In this document: in pieces, positions 1 to 8,251 of the stretch
Numbering within the stretch: the first letter of the stretch is position 1
Layout of the letters: each line of letters starts with the position of its first letter
NCBI GenBank assembly: GCA_900557435.1
Contig: USSH01000007.1
Coordinates: forward strand, 1 to 22,420
Length of the DNA: 22,420 bases
Direction of reading: 5' to 3'
DNA from: an uncultured Coprococcus sp.
GTDB taxonomy: Bacteria; Bacillota; Clostridia; Lachnospirales; Lachnospiraceae
Program-made: the position numbers and the translations under genes
Notes under the pieces: model-generated
Database searches by the model: none
The model's input: the letters and a program-made list of their open reading frames with translations, nothing else
What the model was told of the DNA's origin: nothing

Positions 1-1506
1 GGTCGTTTCCCCATTATCAATCCCCGCCTTTCTGAACGCTGATACGACCTTGTATTTCTTTGTATTCCTGTACAGCTCTTCGTCCTGTTCCCCCACAAGT
101 ATCTCTCTGAAATAGGTACTTCTCAGATTATTGGTATTTCCAATTCCCTTCATTCTGATGTACCTGTTCTCCGGATTGGTAGTCGTAAAACATATAAAAT
201 CCTTATTTATGACCTCCAACGGTCTCAGGTTATGAGATGTGAAAATAAACTGTCCCTTTCCCGATTCCTGGAATGTCTGCAGCACCTCTCCCAATAGATA
301 CTCAAACACTCCTGCATCCAGTTCATCTATAGCGATCGTACACGACTGCTCATTGTACGCATCTATGATAAGACTGAGCACCGAGACTATCTTTCTGATT
401 CCATCAGACTCATATCGAAATGGCATCAAAAGTCTTCCATCAGGCGCAGCATCGGCATTGTGCTCATTGCTCATATCTGATTCATTGCGGCTCGACACTA
501 TCTCTACAACATGTCCCATGCTGCCATCCTTCATCATGGTTGGAGAAAGCTCATGCATATCTACATTCAATCCCGGTACGATCTGACTGAGCACTATGTT
601 AATATTGTCAAACTGCGACTTAAGTTCCGAAAACACAAGATCCGGCATTATATTTGGCATGTCTGTCTTGAGCAGGTACCTGCCGCTCTGGGTATAAAGA
701 GGGAGTCCATAGTTGAGCCTTATATATCCTGTGGACTTCGTGTCCACCACATGAAGATAGAGCTGACTGTAATATGCAAGCTCCAGCACAACCTGGTAAA
801 ACTCCGAGTACAGCCCACAGTCATCAAACACTTTCGACGCACCGAGGGAGAACACAAATGATGTTGATTTCTCCTCCGCAAGTCTTCTCACTATGTTCAG
901 TTCATCCAGAGATTTCTTGTCACCCGCCACGAAAAACTTCTGCTTCGACACAGGGCCAAATGGTCTCTCATCCCCGGATGTATCTATGATCGGCTGCATT
1001 ATGATCTTTCTGCCGTCAAAATCCCCTGACATGCTGAGTTTCTCGTCACTTATCTTAACCCTGTACTTTGAGTGCTGCGAACTGCTGGCATCATCTGCAC
1101 CGTACTGTCCAAAGCCGCCAGACTGTTCGGTTTCAACTGCCGAGAGTGCAAACTCATACACGGCCTTCCTTATACGCCCATCCGGGTACTGAAGGTCAAA
1201 TGTGAACTCAAGTCTGGACTTATCCTGTCCTTTTGCCACACATTCAGCGTATACTCCGGGTACCTCAACACCCATCATCAGCAATTTTAAAATAGCTAAC
1301 GCCTCTATAAAACTCGTTTTTCCTGATCCGTTCTGTCCATACAGCCCCAATATATCTGCTTCCGTTCCATACGGGACATATTTCTTTCCGCATGCAAATA
1401 CTATCTCGCCATGCTCAACGCTCTTGAAATTATCAAGGACGGCCTTCTGTATCCTTATCGTAGGCAATCTGTCCCAATGGTCTTCTCTAAATTGTCTGAT
1501 TCTCAT
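1..1506 (-). CDS. AAA-family ATPase (ATP-binding protein, COG1106/OLD-like), partial at left edge
   Basis: An uninterrupted minus-strand frame runs from an ATG at 1506 to the left edge: 502 codons, no stop, so the C-terminus is missing. A GGAG ribosome binding site lies about 8 bases before the start. Walker A is GLYGQNGSGKTS (about residues 54-65, K63/T64). Walker B is CTIAIDELDAG (about 389-399, D394/E395). A FTSHNLRPLE segment near 422 matches the switch region after Walker B in ABC/SMC-like ATPases. The long middle insert (about 90-380) is typical of AAA15/OLD-like stand-alone ATPases, which are soluble and often paired with a nuclease or RloB-like gene, sometimes in phage defence. No nuclease domain is visible here, and the partner, if any, would lie beyond the left edge. 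The family assignment is secure only at the ATPase level; a role in defence is inference. Confidence 0.85.
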   Translation of the reverse strand, partial: MRIRQFREDHWDRLPTIRIQKAVLDNFKSVEHGEIVFACGKKYVPYGTEADILGLYGQNGSGKTSFIEALAILKLLMMGVEVPGVYAECVAKGQDKSRLEFTFDLQYPDGRIRKAVYEFALSAVETEQSGGFGQYGADDASSSQHSKYRVKISDEKLSMSGDFDGRKIIMQPIIDTSGDERPFGPVSKQKFFVAGDKKSLDELNIVRRLAEEKSTSFVFSLGASKVFDDCGLYSEFYQVVLELAYYSQLYLHVVDTKSTGYIRLNYGLPLYTQSGRYLLKTDMPNIMPDLVFSELKSQFDNINIVLSQIVPGLNVDMHELSPTMMKDGSMGHVVEIVSSRNESDMSNEHNADAAPDGRLLMPFRYESDGIRKIVSVLSLIIDAYNEQSCTIAIDELDAGVFEYLLGEVLQTFQESGKGQFIFTSHNLRPLEVINKDFICFTTTNPENRYIRMKGIGNTNNLRSTYFREILVGEQDEELYRNTKKYKVVSAFRKAGIDNGETT

Positions 1507-1543
1507 TCACGGTCTCCTCAGATGTTATTGATTTAATACTGTA

Positions 1544-1572
1544 ATTATATGTTTATCCATTACATTCGTCAA
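1544..1572 (-). promoter_or_regulatory. Sigma-A promoter of the AAA ATPase gene
   Basis: On the minus strand, TTGACG (1567-1572) and TATAAT (1544-1549) are separated by exactly 17 bases, close to the vegetative consensus. Transcription would start near 1537, about 30 bases before the ATG at 1506. The -35 box overlaps the TGA stop codon of the upstream AraC-type gene, so the ATPase can be transcribed independently of it. Confidence 0.75.
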
Positions 1573-2471
1573 CAGACATCGTTTTTTGAATTTTTTATTT
1601 TATTTTTCTTATTTCTTCCGGTTTTACCATTTCTATATCTGAGTGGAGGCTCTCCCACATCAGAAGAAAACCTTCTGATGAAATAGCTTACATTTGGATA
1701 TCCTGATTTCATGGCAATCTCCGTGACCGGCAGGTCTGTAGACTCAAGAAGATGCCTTGCATATCTAAGTCTCACATAGTTCACATACTGGGTAAGTGTC
1801 ATGTGGAATCTCTCACTGAATAACCTTGACATGTATTTTTCTGACAGATGAAAATGTTCAGAGAGTTCAGCAAGCCCTATGTTATCATGATAATTATCCT
1901 GTATATACAGAAGTATCTCCTTTTCCAGTTCACCTGATGCATTCCTTGTCAGCTCTTCAAGCTGACCGTATTCCACAAGCAGATCCATCATCTGTAAAAG
2001 CCGGATCCTCACCTGTATCTGTCTGTGTGTACCCATTTTCCCATTCTCCTCCACCAGTTCATCAAGGATAGGTATGAGTTTTCCGAGCAGATTCCGGTTC
2101 GCCACCTCTGGTCTGAATCCCCGTGTATGATTCCTGAGTGGAAAAAACACTTCATCCTCCAGGGCATCCTTAGTCTGAAATGATATGAATTCCAGAGGAA
2201 ATATAAATGTAAAATAGTCCACAAGAGTGTCCGGAGCGCTCATCATATGCAGTACTCCCGGACTTGCAATAAACACTGAGCCGTCTTCACCTGTGAACTC
2301 CTGTCCATCAATCTCCACCGTAAGCGGGCCTTTCCTCACATATATTATCTCCACCTCATCATGCCAATGGACCGGGATCTGAAATGCATGAGGAAAATAT
2401 CGCATATGATACTCACAAAATGGATATTCTCTTGTTCCGTGCGGATGATTTTCCTTTAATTCTGCGTACAT
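1569..2471 (-). CDS. AraC-family transcriptional regulator with N-terminal cupin
   Basis: This 300-residue protein has the usual AraC/XylS layout. The N-terminal half is a cupin-like sensor (HWHDEVEIIYVRKG near 38-51, then a GSVFIASPGVLH segment). The C-terminal half holds two helix-turn-helix motifs from about 180 to 285. The second ends in GYPNVSYFIRRF, the conserved recognition-helix signature. A basic Lys/Asn-rich tail follows the domain. The start has a good site (AGAGGAG, 5 bases before ATG). The gene is divergent from a MATE efflux pump across a 195-base gap, the classic arrangement of a local activator and its target, so I infer that it controls the pump and perhaps itself. The ligand cannot be read from sequence. 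Confidence 0.92.
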   Translation of the reverse strand: MYAELKENHPHGTREYPFCEYHMRYFPHAFQIPVHWHDEVEIIYVRKGPLTVEIDGQEFTGEDGSVFIASPGVLHMMSAPDTLVDYFTFIFPLEFISFQTKDALEDEVFFPLRNHTRGFRPEVANRNLLGKLIPILDELVEENGKMGTHRQIQVRIRLLQMMDLLVEYGQLEELTRNASGELEKEILLYIQDNYHDNIGLAELSEHFHLSEKYMSRLFSERFHMTLTQYVNYVRLRYARHLLESTDLPVTEIAMKSGYPNVSYFIRRFSSDVGEPPLRYRNGKTGRNKKNKIKNSKNDVC

Positions 2472-2533
2472 TGTTCTCCTCTGATATTGATTTGTTATAT
2501 ATTGCGTTGATTTTTACATCATGCAGCTTTGTC

Positions 2534-2562
2534 ATATTAACTCATATGTGGAATATGTGCAA
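2534..2562 (-). promoter_or_regulatory. Probable promoter of the AraC-type regulator
   Basis: TTGCAC (2557-2562) and TAATAT (2534-2539) on the minus strand have 17-base spacing and lie about 60 bases upstream of the regulator's ATG. The opposite strand, facing the MATE gene, has only a TATTAT/TACAAT-like -10 around 2606-2616 and no good -35. That would fit an activator-dependent promoter. Confidence 0.55.
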
Positions 2563-2666
2563 CTTTTAATTGAAATAGTACAAGATTCGCGCAGCATCAA
2601 TGCGATATTATACAATTTAGTTATAACTCATGATTTTATACCCATCACCAAAGGAGTACTTATTAT

Positions 2667-3971
2667 ATGAAGAAATTATCCGCACTTTTTATACCTATAT
2701 GTTTTGAAACACTATTCTATATGCTGTCCGGCATGGTGGACACACTCATGCTCTCATCAGTTGGCGACTATGCCGTGGGTGCTGTCGGAACCGCCAACAG
2801 CTACATAGGCATGTTTATCATCATGTTCTCCATCATATCATCAGGAATGATGACTGTCATGACTCAGAACATAGGCGCAGGCAGGCCTGGCATCGCCTAT
2901 CAGGCTCGTCAGCTTGGTCTTATATTTAATTCAGTCATAGGTGTGGGAATGTCCATATTCCTGTTCGTCTTCTCCGGCGGCATTCTTGACCTGATAGGAA
3001 TAGCCGGGAATCTCAGGGAACCTGCCATGAGCTATCTTGAGATCGTAGGCGGAGGCTGCTTTCTGAACGCACTGATCCCAATATTTGCAAGCTACCTCAG
3101 GGCATTTGGACATACAAAGCAGCCTCTCATCGCTACTATAATCGGCAACCTTGTAAACTTCGCCTTAAATGCAGTTTTTCTCTTTTCGCTGCATAAAGGA
3201 GTGCAGGGTGTCGCTACAGCGACAGTCATATCCAAGGTTATCAACCTTGCAATTGTTATCTTTTTCTCCTGCACCCTTGTAAAAGCAGGGAAAAACCCCG
3301 AAAGGCTTCCTAACAGAACTGTCCTTTCACAGATCATCAGGGTCGGACTGCCATCTGCATTCGAATCCGTTCTGTACAATGTCGCCATGATGCTGGTGGT
3401 CAAGTTCCTGAACCAGATGGATACTGATGGAATAAATGTCACGGCACGATCCTACGCAGCCCAGATAAGCAACTTCTCCTACTGCGTCGGCTCAGCACTT
3501 GCCCAGGCAAACGCCATCATGACAGGATGGCATATCGGTTCCGGTGATATAGATGCATGTAAAAGAGATACCAAAAAGGCCGCCATCATCGGTGTGATCG
3601 TGGCGACCTGTCTTGAAACTTTATTTGCTGTCACAGCCCCATGGACCATGAGACTTTTTACTGACAACCCGGACATGGTTCATATTGTCACAAGGCTTCT
3701 TGCAATTGACATCATCCTCGAGGTCGGCAGAGTTACAAACCTTGTCTACGGCCAGGCCTTAAAGACCAGCGGAGATGCGGTATTCCCGGCCGTCATAGCA
3801 GCGGTCTTTATGTACGTGTGTGCTGTCGGCGGTACATGGATGTTCGGCCTGCACCTTGGGCTCCTTGCAACCGGCGCCTATATAGGCCTTACCTGTGATG
3901 AATGTGTGCGCGCAGTTGGTATGGTCCTGCGCTGGCGAAGCGGAAAGTGGACGGAGAAGAAACTGGTGTGA
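2667..3971 (+). CDS. MATE-family multidrug/toxin efflux transporter
   Basis: At 434 residues this matches the usual MATE length of about 450 and is strongly hydrophobic throughout, consistent with 12 membrane helices in two six-helix halves. Family features are the N-terminal FETLFYMLSGMVDTLMLS segment (helix 1 with its Asp), the AVGAVGTANS segment in helix 2, and the repeated pattern GLPSAFESVLYNVAMMLV at the start of the second half. MATE proteins export cationic drugs or metabolites from the cytoplasm using a Na+ or H+ gradient. Which ion and substrate apply here cannot be told. The start has AAAGGAG 12 bases upstream. The divergent AraC-type gene is the likely regulator. The gene converges on feoAB. 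Confidence 0.93.
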   Translation: MKKLSALFIPICFETLFYMLSGMVDTLMLSSVGDYAVGAVGTANSYIGMFIIMFSIISSGMMTVMTQNIGAGRPGIAYQARQLGLIFNSVIGVGMSIFLFVFSGGILDLIGIAGNLREPAMSYLEIVGGGCFLNALIPIFASYLRAFGHTKQPLIATIIGNLVNFALNAVFLFSLHKGVQGVATATVISKVINLAIVIFFSCTLVKAGKNPERLPNRTVLSQIIRVGLPSAFESVLYNVAMMLVVKFLNQMDTDGINVTARSYAAQISNFSYCVGSALAQANAIMTGWHIGSGDIDACKRDTKKAAIIGVIVATCLETLFAVTAPWTMRLFTDNPDMVHIVTRLLAIDIILEVGRVTNLVYGQALKTSGDAVFPAVIAAVFMYVCAVGGTWMFGLHLGLLATGAYIGLTCDECVRAVGMVLRWRSGKWTEKKLV

Positions 3972-4037
3972 TAATACACTAATACTATACGTATTCCAGA
4001 ATGTATCAGACCAGTCATACGCTAGGCATTTATCACA
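3967..4037. terminator. Inverted repeat across the convergent gene ends (possible bidirectional terminator)
   Basis: TGTGATAA at 3967-3974 is matched by TTATCACA at 4030-4037, an exact 8-base inverted repeat containing the double stop TGA-TAA of both convergent genes. The arms are 55 bases apart and no clear T-run follows, so terminator function is uncertain. No other hairpin stands out in the 61-base gap. Confidence 0.3.
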
Positions 4038-6369
4038 GAATTCCCCCTATCATATACACCACAAATGCTGCAAGCCACGCCACAACACACTGCCAAATCA
4101 CTACCATGACAGCCCAGCGATGTCCCATCTCTCTCTTGATGGAGGCGATAGCTGCTATACAAGGCGAGTAAAGCAGGCTGAATACGAGCAGTGATGCTGC
4201 AGCTCTGGTTGTGATGGCTGCGGTCACTGAGCCGTTAAACAATATCTCGAGTGTGGATACCACACTCTCCTTCGCCATGATACCACTTATGAGCGACGTA
4301 CATATCCTCCAATCGCCAAGTCCAAGTGGCTTAAATATCGGCACCAAAAGTCCGGCTATCGCAGCAAGTATGCTGTCCTGCGAGTCTTTCACCATATTGA
4401 GGTGCATATCAAAACTCTGAAGGAACCAGATACATATAGTTGCTAGGAATATGACTGTGAACGCCTTCTGAAGAAAGTCCTTTGCCTTCTCCCACAGGAG
4501 CTGGCCTACGTTCTTCGCACCCGGAAGTCTGTAATTTGGAAGCTCCATGACAAAGGGAACCGCATTGCCCTTAAACAATGTGCTTCGGTAAACCATAGCT
4601 ACGATTATTCCTATCGCAATTCCAAGGAAATAAAGCCCAGCCATAATAAGTCCGCCCTTTCCAGGGAAGAATGCGCTTACAAAGAACGCATATATAGGAA
4701 GCTTTGCCGAACAGCTCATGTATGGAGTGAGCAGAATAGTCATCTTTCGGTCTCTCTCACTCGGGAGTGTCCTGGTTGCCATGACTGCCGGAACCGTACA
4801 GCCAAAGCCTATCAGCATCGGAACTATGCTCTTGCCGGAAAGTCCGATCTTCCTTAGCAGCTTATCCATGACAAATGCGACTCTTGCGATATATCCACTG
4901 TCCTCCATAAGTGACAGGAAGAAGAACAAGGTAACGATTATTGGAAGGAAGCTGAGCACACTTCCCACTCCTGCAAATATTCCATCCATAACCAGGCTCT
5001 TGACTACCACATTTACATTTGCTGCGGTGAGAAGCTTTCCCACCTGAACCGTAAGTGCAGCTATCCCCATCTCCAGAAGTTTCTGAAGTCCTGCTCCGAT
5101 CACGTTAAATGTCAAATAGAAAACCGCCAGCATGATACCGATAAAGCACGGGATTGCAGTATACTTTCCGGTGAGGATACGATCTATCTTTTCGCTTCTG
5201 ATCCTCTCCTTGCTCTCCTTCGGCTTGACCACGCAGTTTTCACATACCTTTTCTATGAAATTAAATCTCATATCAGCTATGGCTGCACTCCTGTCAAGAC
5301 CTCGCTCTTTTTCCATCTGGATTATAAGATGTTCTATCGTCTCTTTCTCATTCTCATCAAGTCCAAGCCTTTCAAGTATGAGATGATCTCCCTCTATGAT
5401 CTTGGTTGCAGCGAATCTAAGCGGCAGATCTGCTGCCTTTACATGATCCTCTATGAGATGCGCCACCGCATGTATACATCTATGTACTGCTCCGCCAAAC
5501 TCATTCTCATCACAGAAGTCCTGTCTTCCAGGCTTTTCCTGATACTTGGCTATATGTATAGCGTGTCTTACAAGCTCATCCACACCCTCATTCTTTGCCG
5601 CAGATATAGGCACAACCGGAGTTCCAAGCATTGCCTCCATCCCATTTACATCTATGGAGCCTGAATTGCCTGTGACCTCATCCATCATGTTGAGTGCGAC
5701 GACAACAGGTATCTCCATCTCAAGAAGCTGCATTGTGAGATACATATTTCGCTCTATATTAGTAGCGTCTACTATATTGATGATAGCCTTTGGGTGATCA
5801 TCAAGCACAAAATTTCTAGACACGATCTCCTCGCTGCTGTAAGGAGACATCGAATATATTCCGGGCAGATCCGTCACAGAGGTATTCTCCCTGCCCCTTA
5901 TCGGACCATCCTTTCTGTCGACAGTTACTCCGGGGAAATTGCCTATATGCTGATTTGATCCGGTAAGCTGATTGAACAGAGTCGTCTTTCCACAGTTCTG
6001 ATTGCCGACCAGGGCAAATGTAAGTCTTGTTCCTTCCGGGAGCGGATCACCGTCCCCTTTGACGTGATATTTTCCTTCCTCGCCAAGTCCGGGATGCGCC
6101 TTTTCCTCTATGGTCTCAACCCTGGTGTGTGCTCTGGACCTTGTCTCTATCTGCTCTGCATCTATCTGCTCTGCATCAGCCAGTCTGAGCGTAAGTTCAT
6201 ATCCATGGATCTGAAACTCCATAGGATCGCCCATCGGGGCAAGTTTCACAAGGGTGAGCTCCGCTCCAGGGATAACACCCATGTCAAGGAAATGCTGTCT
6301 TAGCTCTCCTTCACCGCCAACGGCCTTTATTCTGGCGCTCTGTCCTACCTTCAAATCTCTCAGTGTCAT
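4033..6369 (-). CDS. feoB: Fused FeoA-FeoB ferrous iron transporter
   Basis: This 778-residue protein joins a FeoA (SH3-like) domain at residues 1-70 to a full FeoB by a charged linker of about 45 residues. The FeoB G-domain has G1 GNQNCGKT (122-129; usually GNPN, so Pro is Gln), G2 Thr in FPGVTV (145-150), G3 DLPG (167-170), G4 NMMD (227-230) and G5 SAAKN (256-260). The membrane part has the gate motifs GFGCTVPAVMATR and MSCSAKLPIY. FeoB imports Fe2+ across the cytoplasmic membrane, and FeoA normally modulates it as a separate small protein. Such fusions are known in some anaerobes. The start has AGAAGGAT upstream. The linker contains an exact tandem duplication (DAEQI twice). Regulation by iron is suggested by the Fur-like site upstream. 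Confidence 0.97.
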   Translation of the reverse strand: MTLRDLKVGQSARIKAVGGEGELRQHFLDMGVIPGAELTLVKLAPMGDPMEFQIHGYELTLRLADAEQIDAEQIETRSRAHTRVETIEEKAHPGLGEEGKYHVKGDGDPLPEGTRLTFALVGNQNCGKTTLFNQLTGSNQHIGNFPGVTVDRKDGPIRGRENTSVTDLPGIYSMSPYSSEEIVSRNFVLDDHPKAIINIVDATNIERNMYLTMQLLEMEIPVVVALNMMDEVTGNSGSIDVNGMEAMLGTPVVPISAAKNEGVDELVRHAIHIAKYQEKPGRQDFCDENEFGGAVHRCIHAVAHLIEDHVKAADLPLRFAATKIIEGDHLILERLGLDENEKETIEHLIIQMEKERGLDRSAAIADMRFNFIEKVCENCVVKPKESKERIRSEKIDRILTGKYTAIPCFIGIMLAVFYLTFNVIGAGLQKLLEMGIAALTVQVGKLLTAANVNVVVKSLVMDGIFAGVGSVLSFLPIIVTLFFFLSLMEDSGYIARVAFVMDKLLRKIGLSGKSIVPMLIGFGCTVPAVMATRTLPSERDRKMTILLTPYMSCSAKLPIYAFFVSAFFPGKGGLIMAGLYFLGIAIGIIVAMVYRSTLFKGNAVPFVMELPNYRLPGAKNVGQLLWEKAKDFLQKAFTVIFLATICIWFLQSFDMHLNMVKDSQDSILAAIAGLLVPIFKPLGLGDWRICTSLISGIMAKESVVSTLEILFNGSVTAAITTRAAASLLVFSLLYSPCIAAIASIKREMGHRWAVMVVIWQCVVAWLAAFVVYMIGGIL
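6148..6177 (-). repeat. 15-bp tandem duplication in the FeoA-FeoB linker
   Basis: Two perfect, adjacent 15-base copies (6148-6162 and 6163-6177) encode DAEQI-DAEQI at the end of the FeoA domain. The reading frame is kept. This looks like a recent slippage event in a tolerant linker. Confidence 0.9.
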
Positions 6370-6464
6370 AATTGATTATCCTTCTTTCATCATTCGCCCA
6401 GATTCATCCACGCAGTATTTCAGTACCACAAAATTGTCTGTCGAATGCCGTCTCTTTATGTTTA

Positions 6465-6490
6465 TTGATAATTTTTTCTCAATTATAGCA
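6465..6490 (-). promoter_or_regulatory. feoAB promoter with extended -10 and Fur-like palindrome
   Basis: On the minus strand, TGCTATAAT (6482-6490) is a perfect extended -10, with only a weak -35 (TTGCGC, 16-base spacing). Directly downstream, overlapping the expected start near 6475, ATTGA and TCAAT (6465-6469 and 6480-6484) bracket an ATTATCA half-site that is identical to the right half of the Fur 7-1-7 box. The left half, TGAGAAA, matches 5 of 7 and is shifted by one base. Binding of a Fur- or DtxR-type repressor here is inference. Confidence 0.5.
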
Positions 6491-6514
6491 CGATGAGTTC
6501 TATGCGCAATAGCT

Positions 6515-7150
6515 TTATACATCCATATTTTTCACACCATATTTTTTTAGGTCTACACGGTCATTCTCAACCTCTATACCATCAGCTCTGAGCCGTTCTG
6601 CCTGGACATCTGCCCCGCCAAATGCAAACGCACCCGCCAGCTCGCCCTTGGAATTCACCACGCGGTAACACGGAATATTCTCAGGATCCGGATTTTTGTG
6701 GAGCGCATTCCCGACCGCCCTCGCCATCTTTCTATCGCCTGCCAGCTCAGCTACCTGACCGTAAGTGGCAACACAGCCCTTCGGTATCTTCTTCACCGCA
6801 TCATAGATCCTCTTTGTCGGGCTGTATGTAACTATGTCATAGCTCTCCGCTATCATCTGCTTCACCGCATCCTCTGGCACACTTCCATCAAGTATGATCG
6901 TATTCCAGTGCTCCTTGTTCTGGTGCCATCCAGGTATAACTGATTCGAACGCCTGTCTCCAGAAATCCAGCGACTCTGAATCAGCTTTAACGTTCAGATT
7001 GATATATCCATTCCTCTCATAAGTCCATAGAAATGCTTTCTTACTTCCCTTGACTCTCACAAGCTGCCAGTTCTGATCGTGAAATGGAGCCTCCTGGTAA
7101 GTATCTGGAAATGAGAGACCATATGCCAGAACTTCCTCTCTTGTTGTCAT
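6515..7150 (-). CDS. MmcQ/YjbR-like domain fused to MGMT/Ogt-type methyltransferase domain
   Basis: I place the start at the ATG at 7150 (211 residues, MTTREEVLAYG), because GAAAGGA lies 9 bases upstream; the longer TTG frame from 7177 would contain that site. Residues 1-110 are an MmcQ/YjbR (CyaY-like fold) domain with PFHDQNWQLVRV and WHQNKEHWNTI. Residues about 112-205 are an O6-alkylguanine-DNA alkyltransferase domain: TYGQVAELAG, the arginine finger in RAVGNALHKNP (R144), and the active site IPCYRVV. The acceptor Cys (C161) is present, but the almost universal His of PCHR is Tyr (Y162). The protein may still transfer alkyl groups, or act as a sensor like the ATL proteins. It sits beside an AlkD-type gene, suggesting an alkylation-damage cluster. 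Confidence 0.88.
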   Translation of the reverse strand: MTTREEVLAYGLSFPDTYQEAPFHDQNWQLVRVKGSKKAFLWTYERNGYINLNVKADSESLDFWRQAFESVIPGWHQNKEHWNTIILDGSVPEDAVKQMIAESYDIVTYSPTKRIYDAVKKIPKGCVATYGQVAELAGDRKMARAVGNALHKNPDPENIPCYRVVNSKGELAGAFAFGGADVQAERLRADGIEVENDRVDLKKYGVKNMDV

Positions 7151-7477
7151 GTGTATTTTTCCTTTCTTGTGTTGCAATTATGTAATTAGCTGCCAGTTTT
7201 CCAGCTATATAACTTGTCGTTTTTATCTTTTCTCATTTTTCAGTGTCTATTTATCACAAATTTGTATCTTTTTCCACAATATGTGCACCCAATACCACAA
7301 AAATATATTTCTTGTGATCTTTTTGTCTTTTTTCAGCTAAAAAGCGATAAAATTGTATCTTTTCAACGCAAAACAGCCGTTTAAGGACAATTATAAATCA
7401 CCGCAGCCAGGGCAGCCCTTTGAAGAACTCGCTTCGCGTGTTTTAAATCATAATTCTGCAGAAATCATAACATAGAA
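7151..7477. other. AT-rich gap between the two alkylation-repair genes
   Basis: This 327-base stretch has no credible gene. TTGTATCTTTT occurs twice in direct orientation (7262-7272 and 7353-7363), 91 bases apart, upstream of the MmcQ-MGMT gene. TTGAAA (7361-7366, minus strand) could be a -35 but lacks a good -10. An 11-base near-palindrome (AGGGC-n-GCCCT) near 7416-7426 sits downstream of the AlkD-like gene without a T-run. No firm terminator or promoter can be named. Confidence 0.5.
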
Positions 7478-8152
7478 CTACCTGTATCCCTTAAGATATT
7501 TCTTCTGCTCGTCCGTTATGCGGTAACTCTCCACCGCCTTCTGTATCGTCTTTCGGTGAACCCAGTCGGACATGCGGTGCTCTTCTATATATGGAATGAC
7601 CGCATCCCACTGCTTTGCAAGGGCAGTAGCCATATACCATGCGATCATCATGTTGACATAATACTCATCAGACTTAACTTCCGCCACAATCCGCACATAC
7701 TCAGGATCAAAGTCCTCATCGAGATAAAGCCTCATGAGCATTCCTATTCCATACCGTATAGTATAGGTCTCGCTTGAGGCGATCCAACGCTTAATGACCG
7801 GCAACAAATCTTCCTTGTGATCTTCAAAACACTTCGGCGCAGGGAAATCACAGGTTGCCCAGTTGTCTATATAAGGAATGAATCTCTCTATCTCTGAAAG
7901 ACATTTTTCATAATCCTTTATCCCGGTTATGAGCATCATGTGGAGATTGTTCTCCTCATAATAACGGTGTGGAAGTTCTTTTATAAACTTTTCTGACAGT
8001 TCTGTTCCAGCTATACTCTTTGCATATTTTCTGAGCATTGGAACTCTTATGCCTATTACCGTCTCCTTGTCGATGTCTGGCATAAGCCTGCTATGAAAAT
8101 CTCTGTATGCCATATCCTGTAGTTCGAACAGCTGTTTCTGAATCTCCTCCAT
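7478..8152 (-). CDS. AlkD-type DNA alkylation repair glycosylase
   Basis: This 224-residue protein is the typical size of AlkC/AlkD HEAT-like glycosylases, which remove N3- and N7-alkylpurines from DNA. The start of the fold shows as GIRVPMLRKYAK. The Trp-xxx-Asp pair of the active site is present in IDNWATCD (W98, D102), matching the spacing of W109/D113 in Bacillus AlkD, and W172 in IAWYMATAL corresponds to its second Trp. The C-terminal SDWVHRKTIQKAVESYRI is also typical. The ATG at 8152 has AAGGTG 6 bases upstream. It lies on the same strand as the MmcQ-MGMT gene, 327 bases apart, so the two may be co-regulated but probably not tightly co-transcribed. Confidence 0.92.
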   Translation of the reverse strand: MEEIQKQLFELQDMAYRDFHSRLMPDIDKETVIGIRVPMLRKYAKSIAGTELSEKFIKELPHRYYEENNLHMMLITGIKDYEKCLSEIERFIPYIDNWATCDFPAPKCFEDHKEDLLPVIKRWIASSETYTIRYGIGMLMRLYLDEDFDPEYVRIVAEVKSDEYYVNMMIAWYMATALAKQWDAVIPYIEEHRMSDWVHRKTIQKAVESYRITDEQKKYLKGYR

Positions 8153-8251
8153 ATTTTCACCTTACACTTTCTAATTTTCGCGTTGTCAGTTTCCCAATTT
8201 CCACATTTTCCTAATCGAACTCATAATTGTATACAACGGTGACGTCTAATA

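Noticed and set aside
7151..7177. Longer TTG-initiated start for the MmcQ-MGMT gene
   Set aside because: The ribosome binding site for the ATG at 7150 lies inside this extension.
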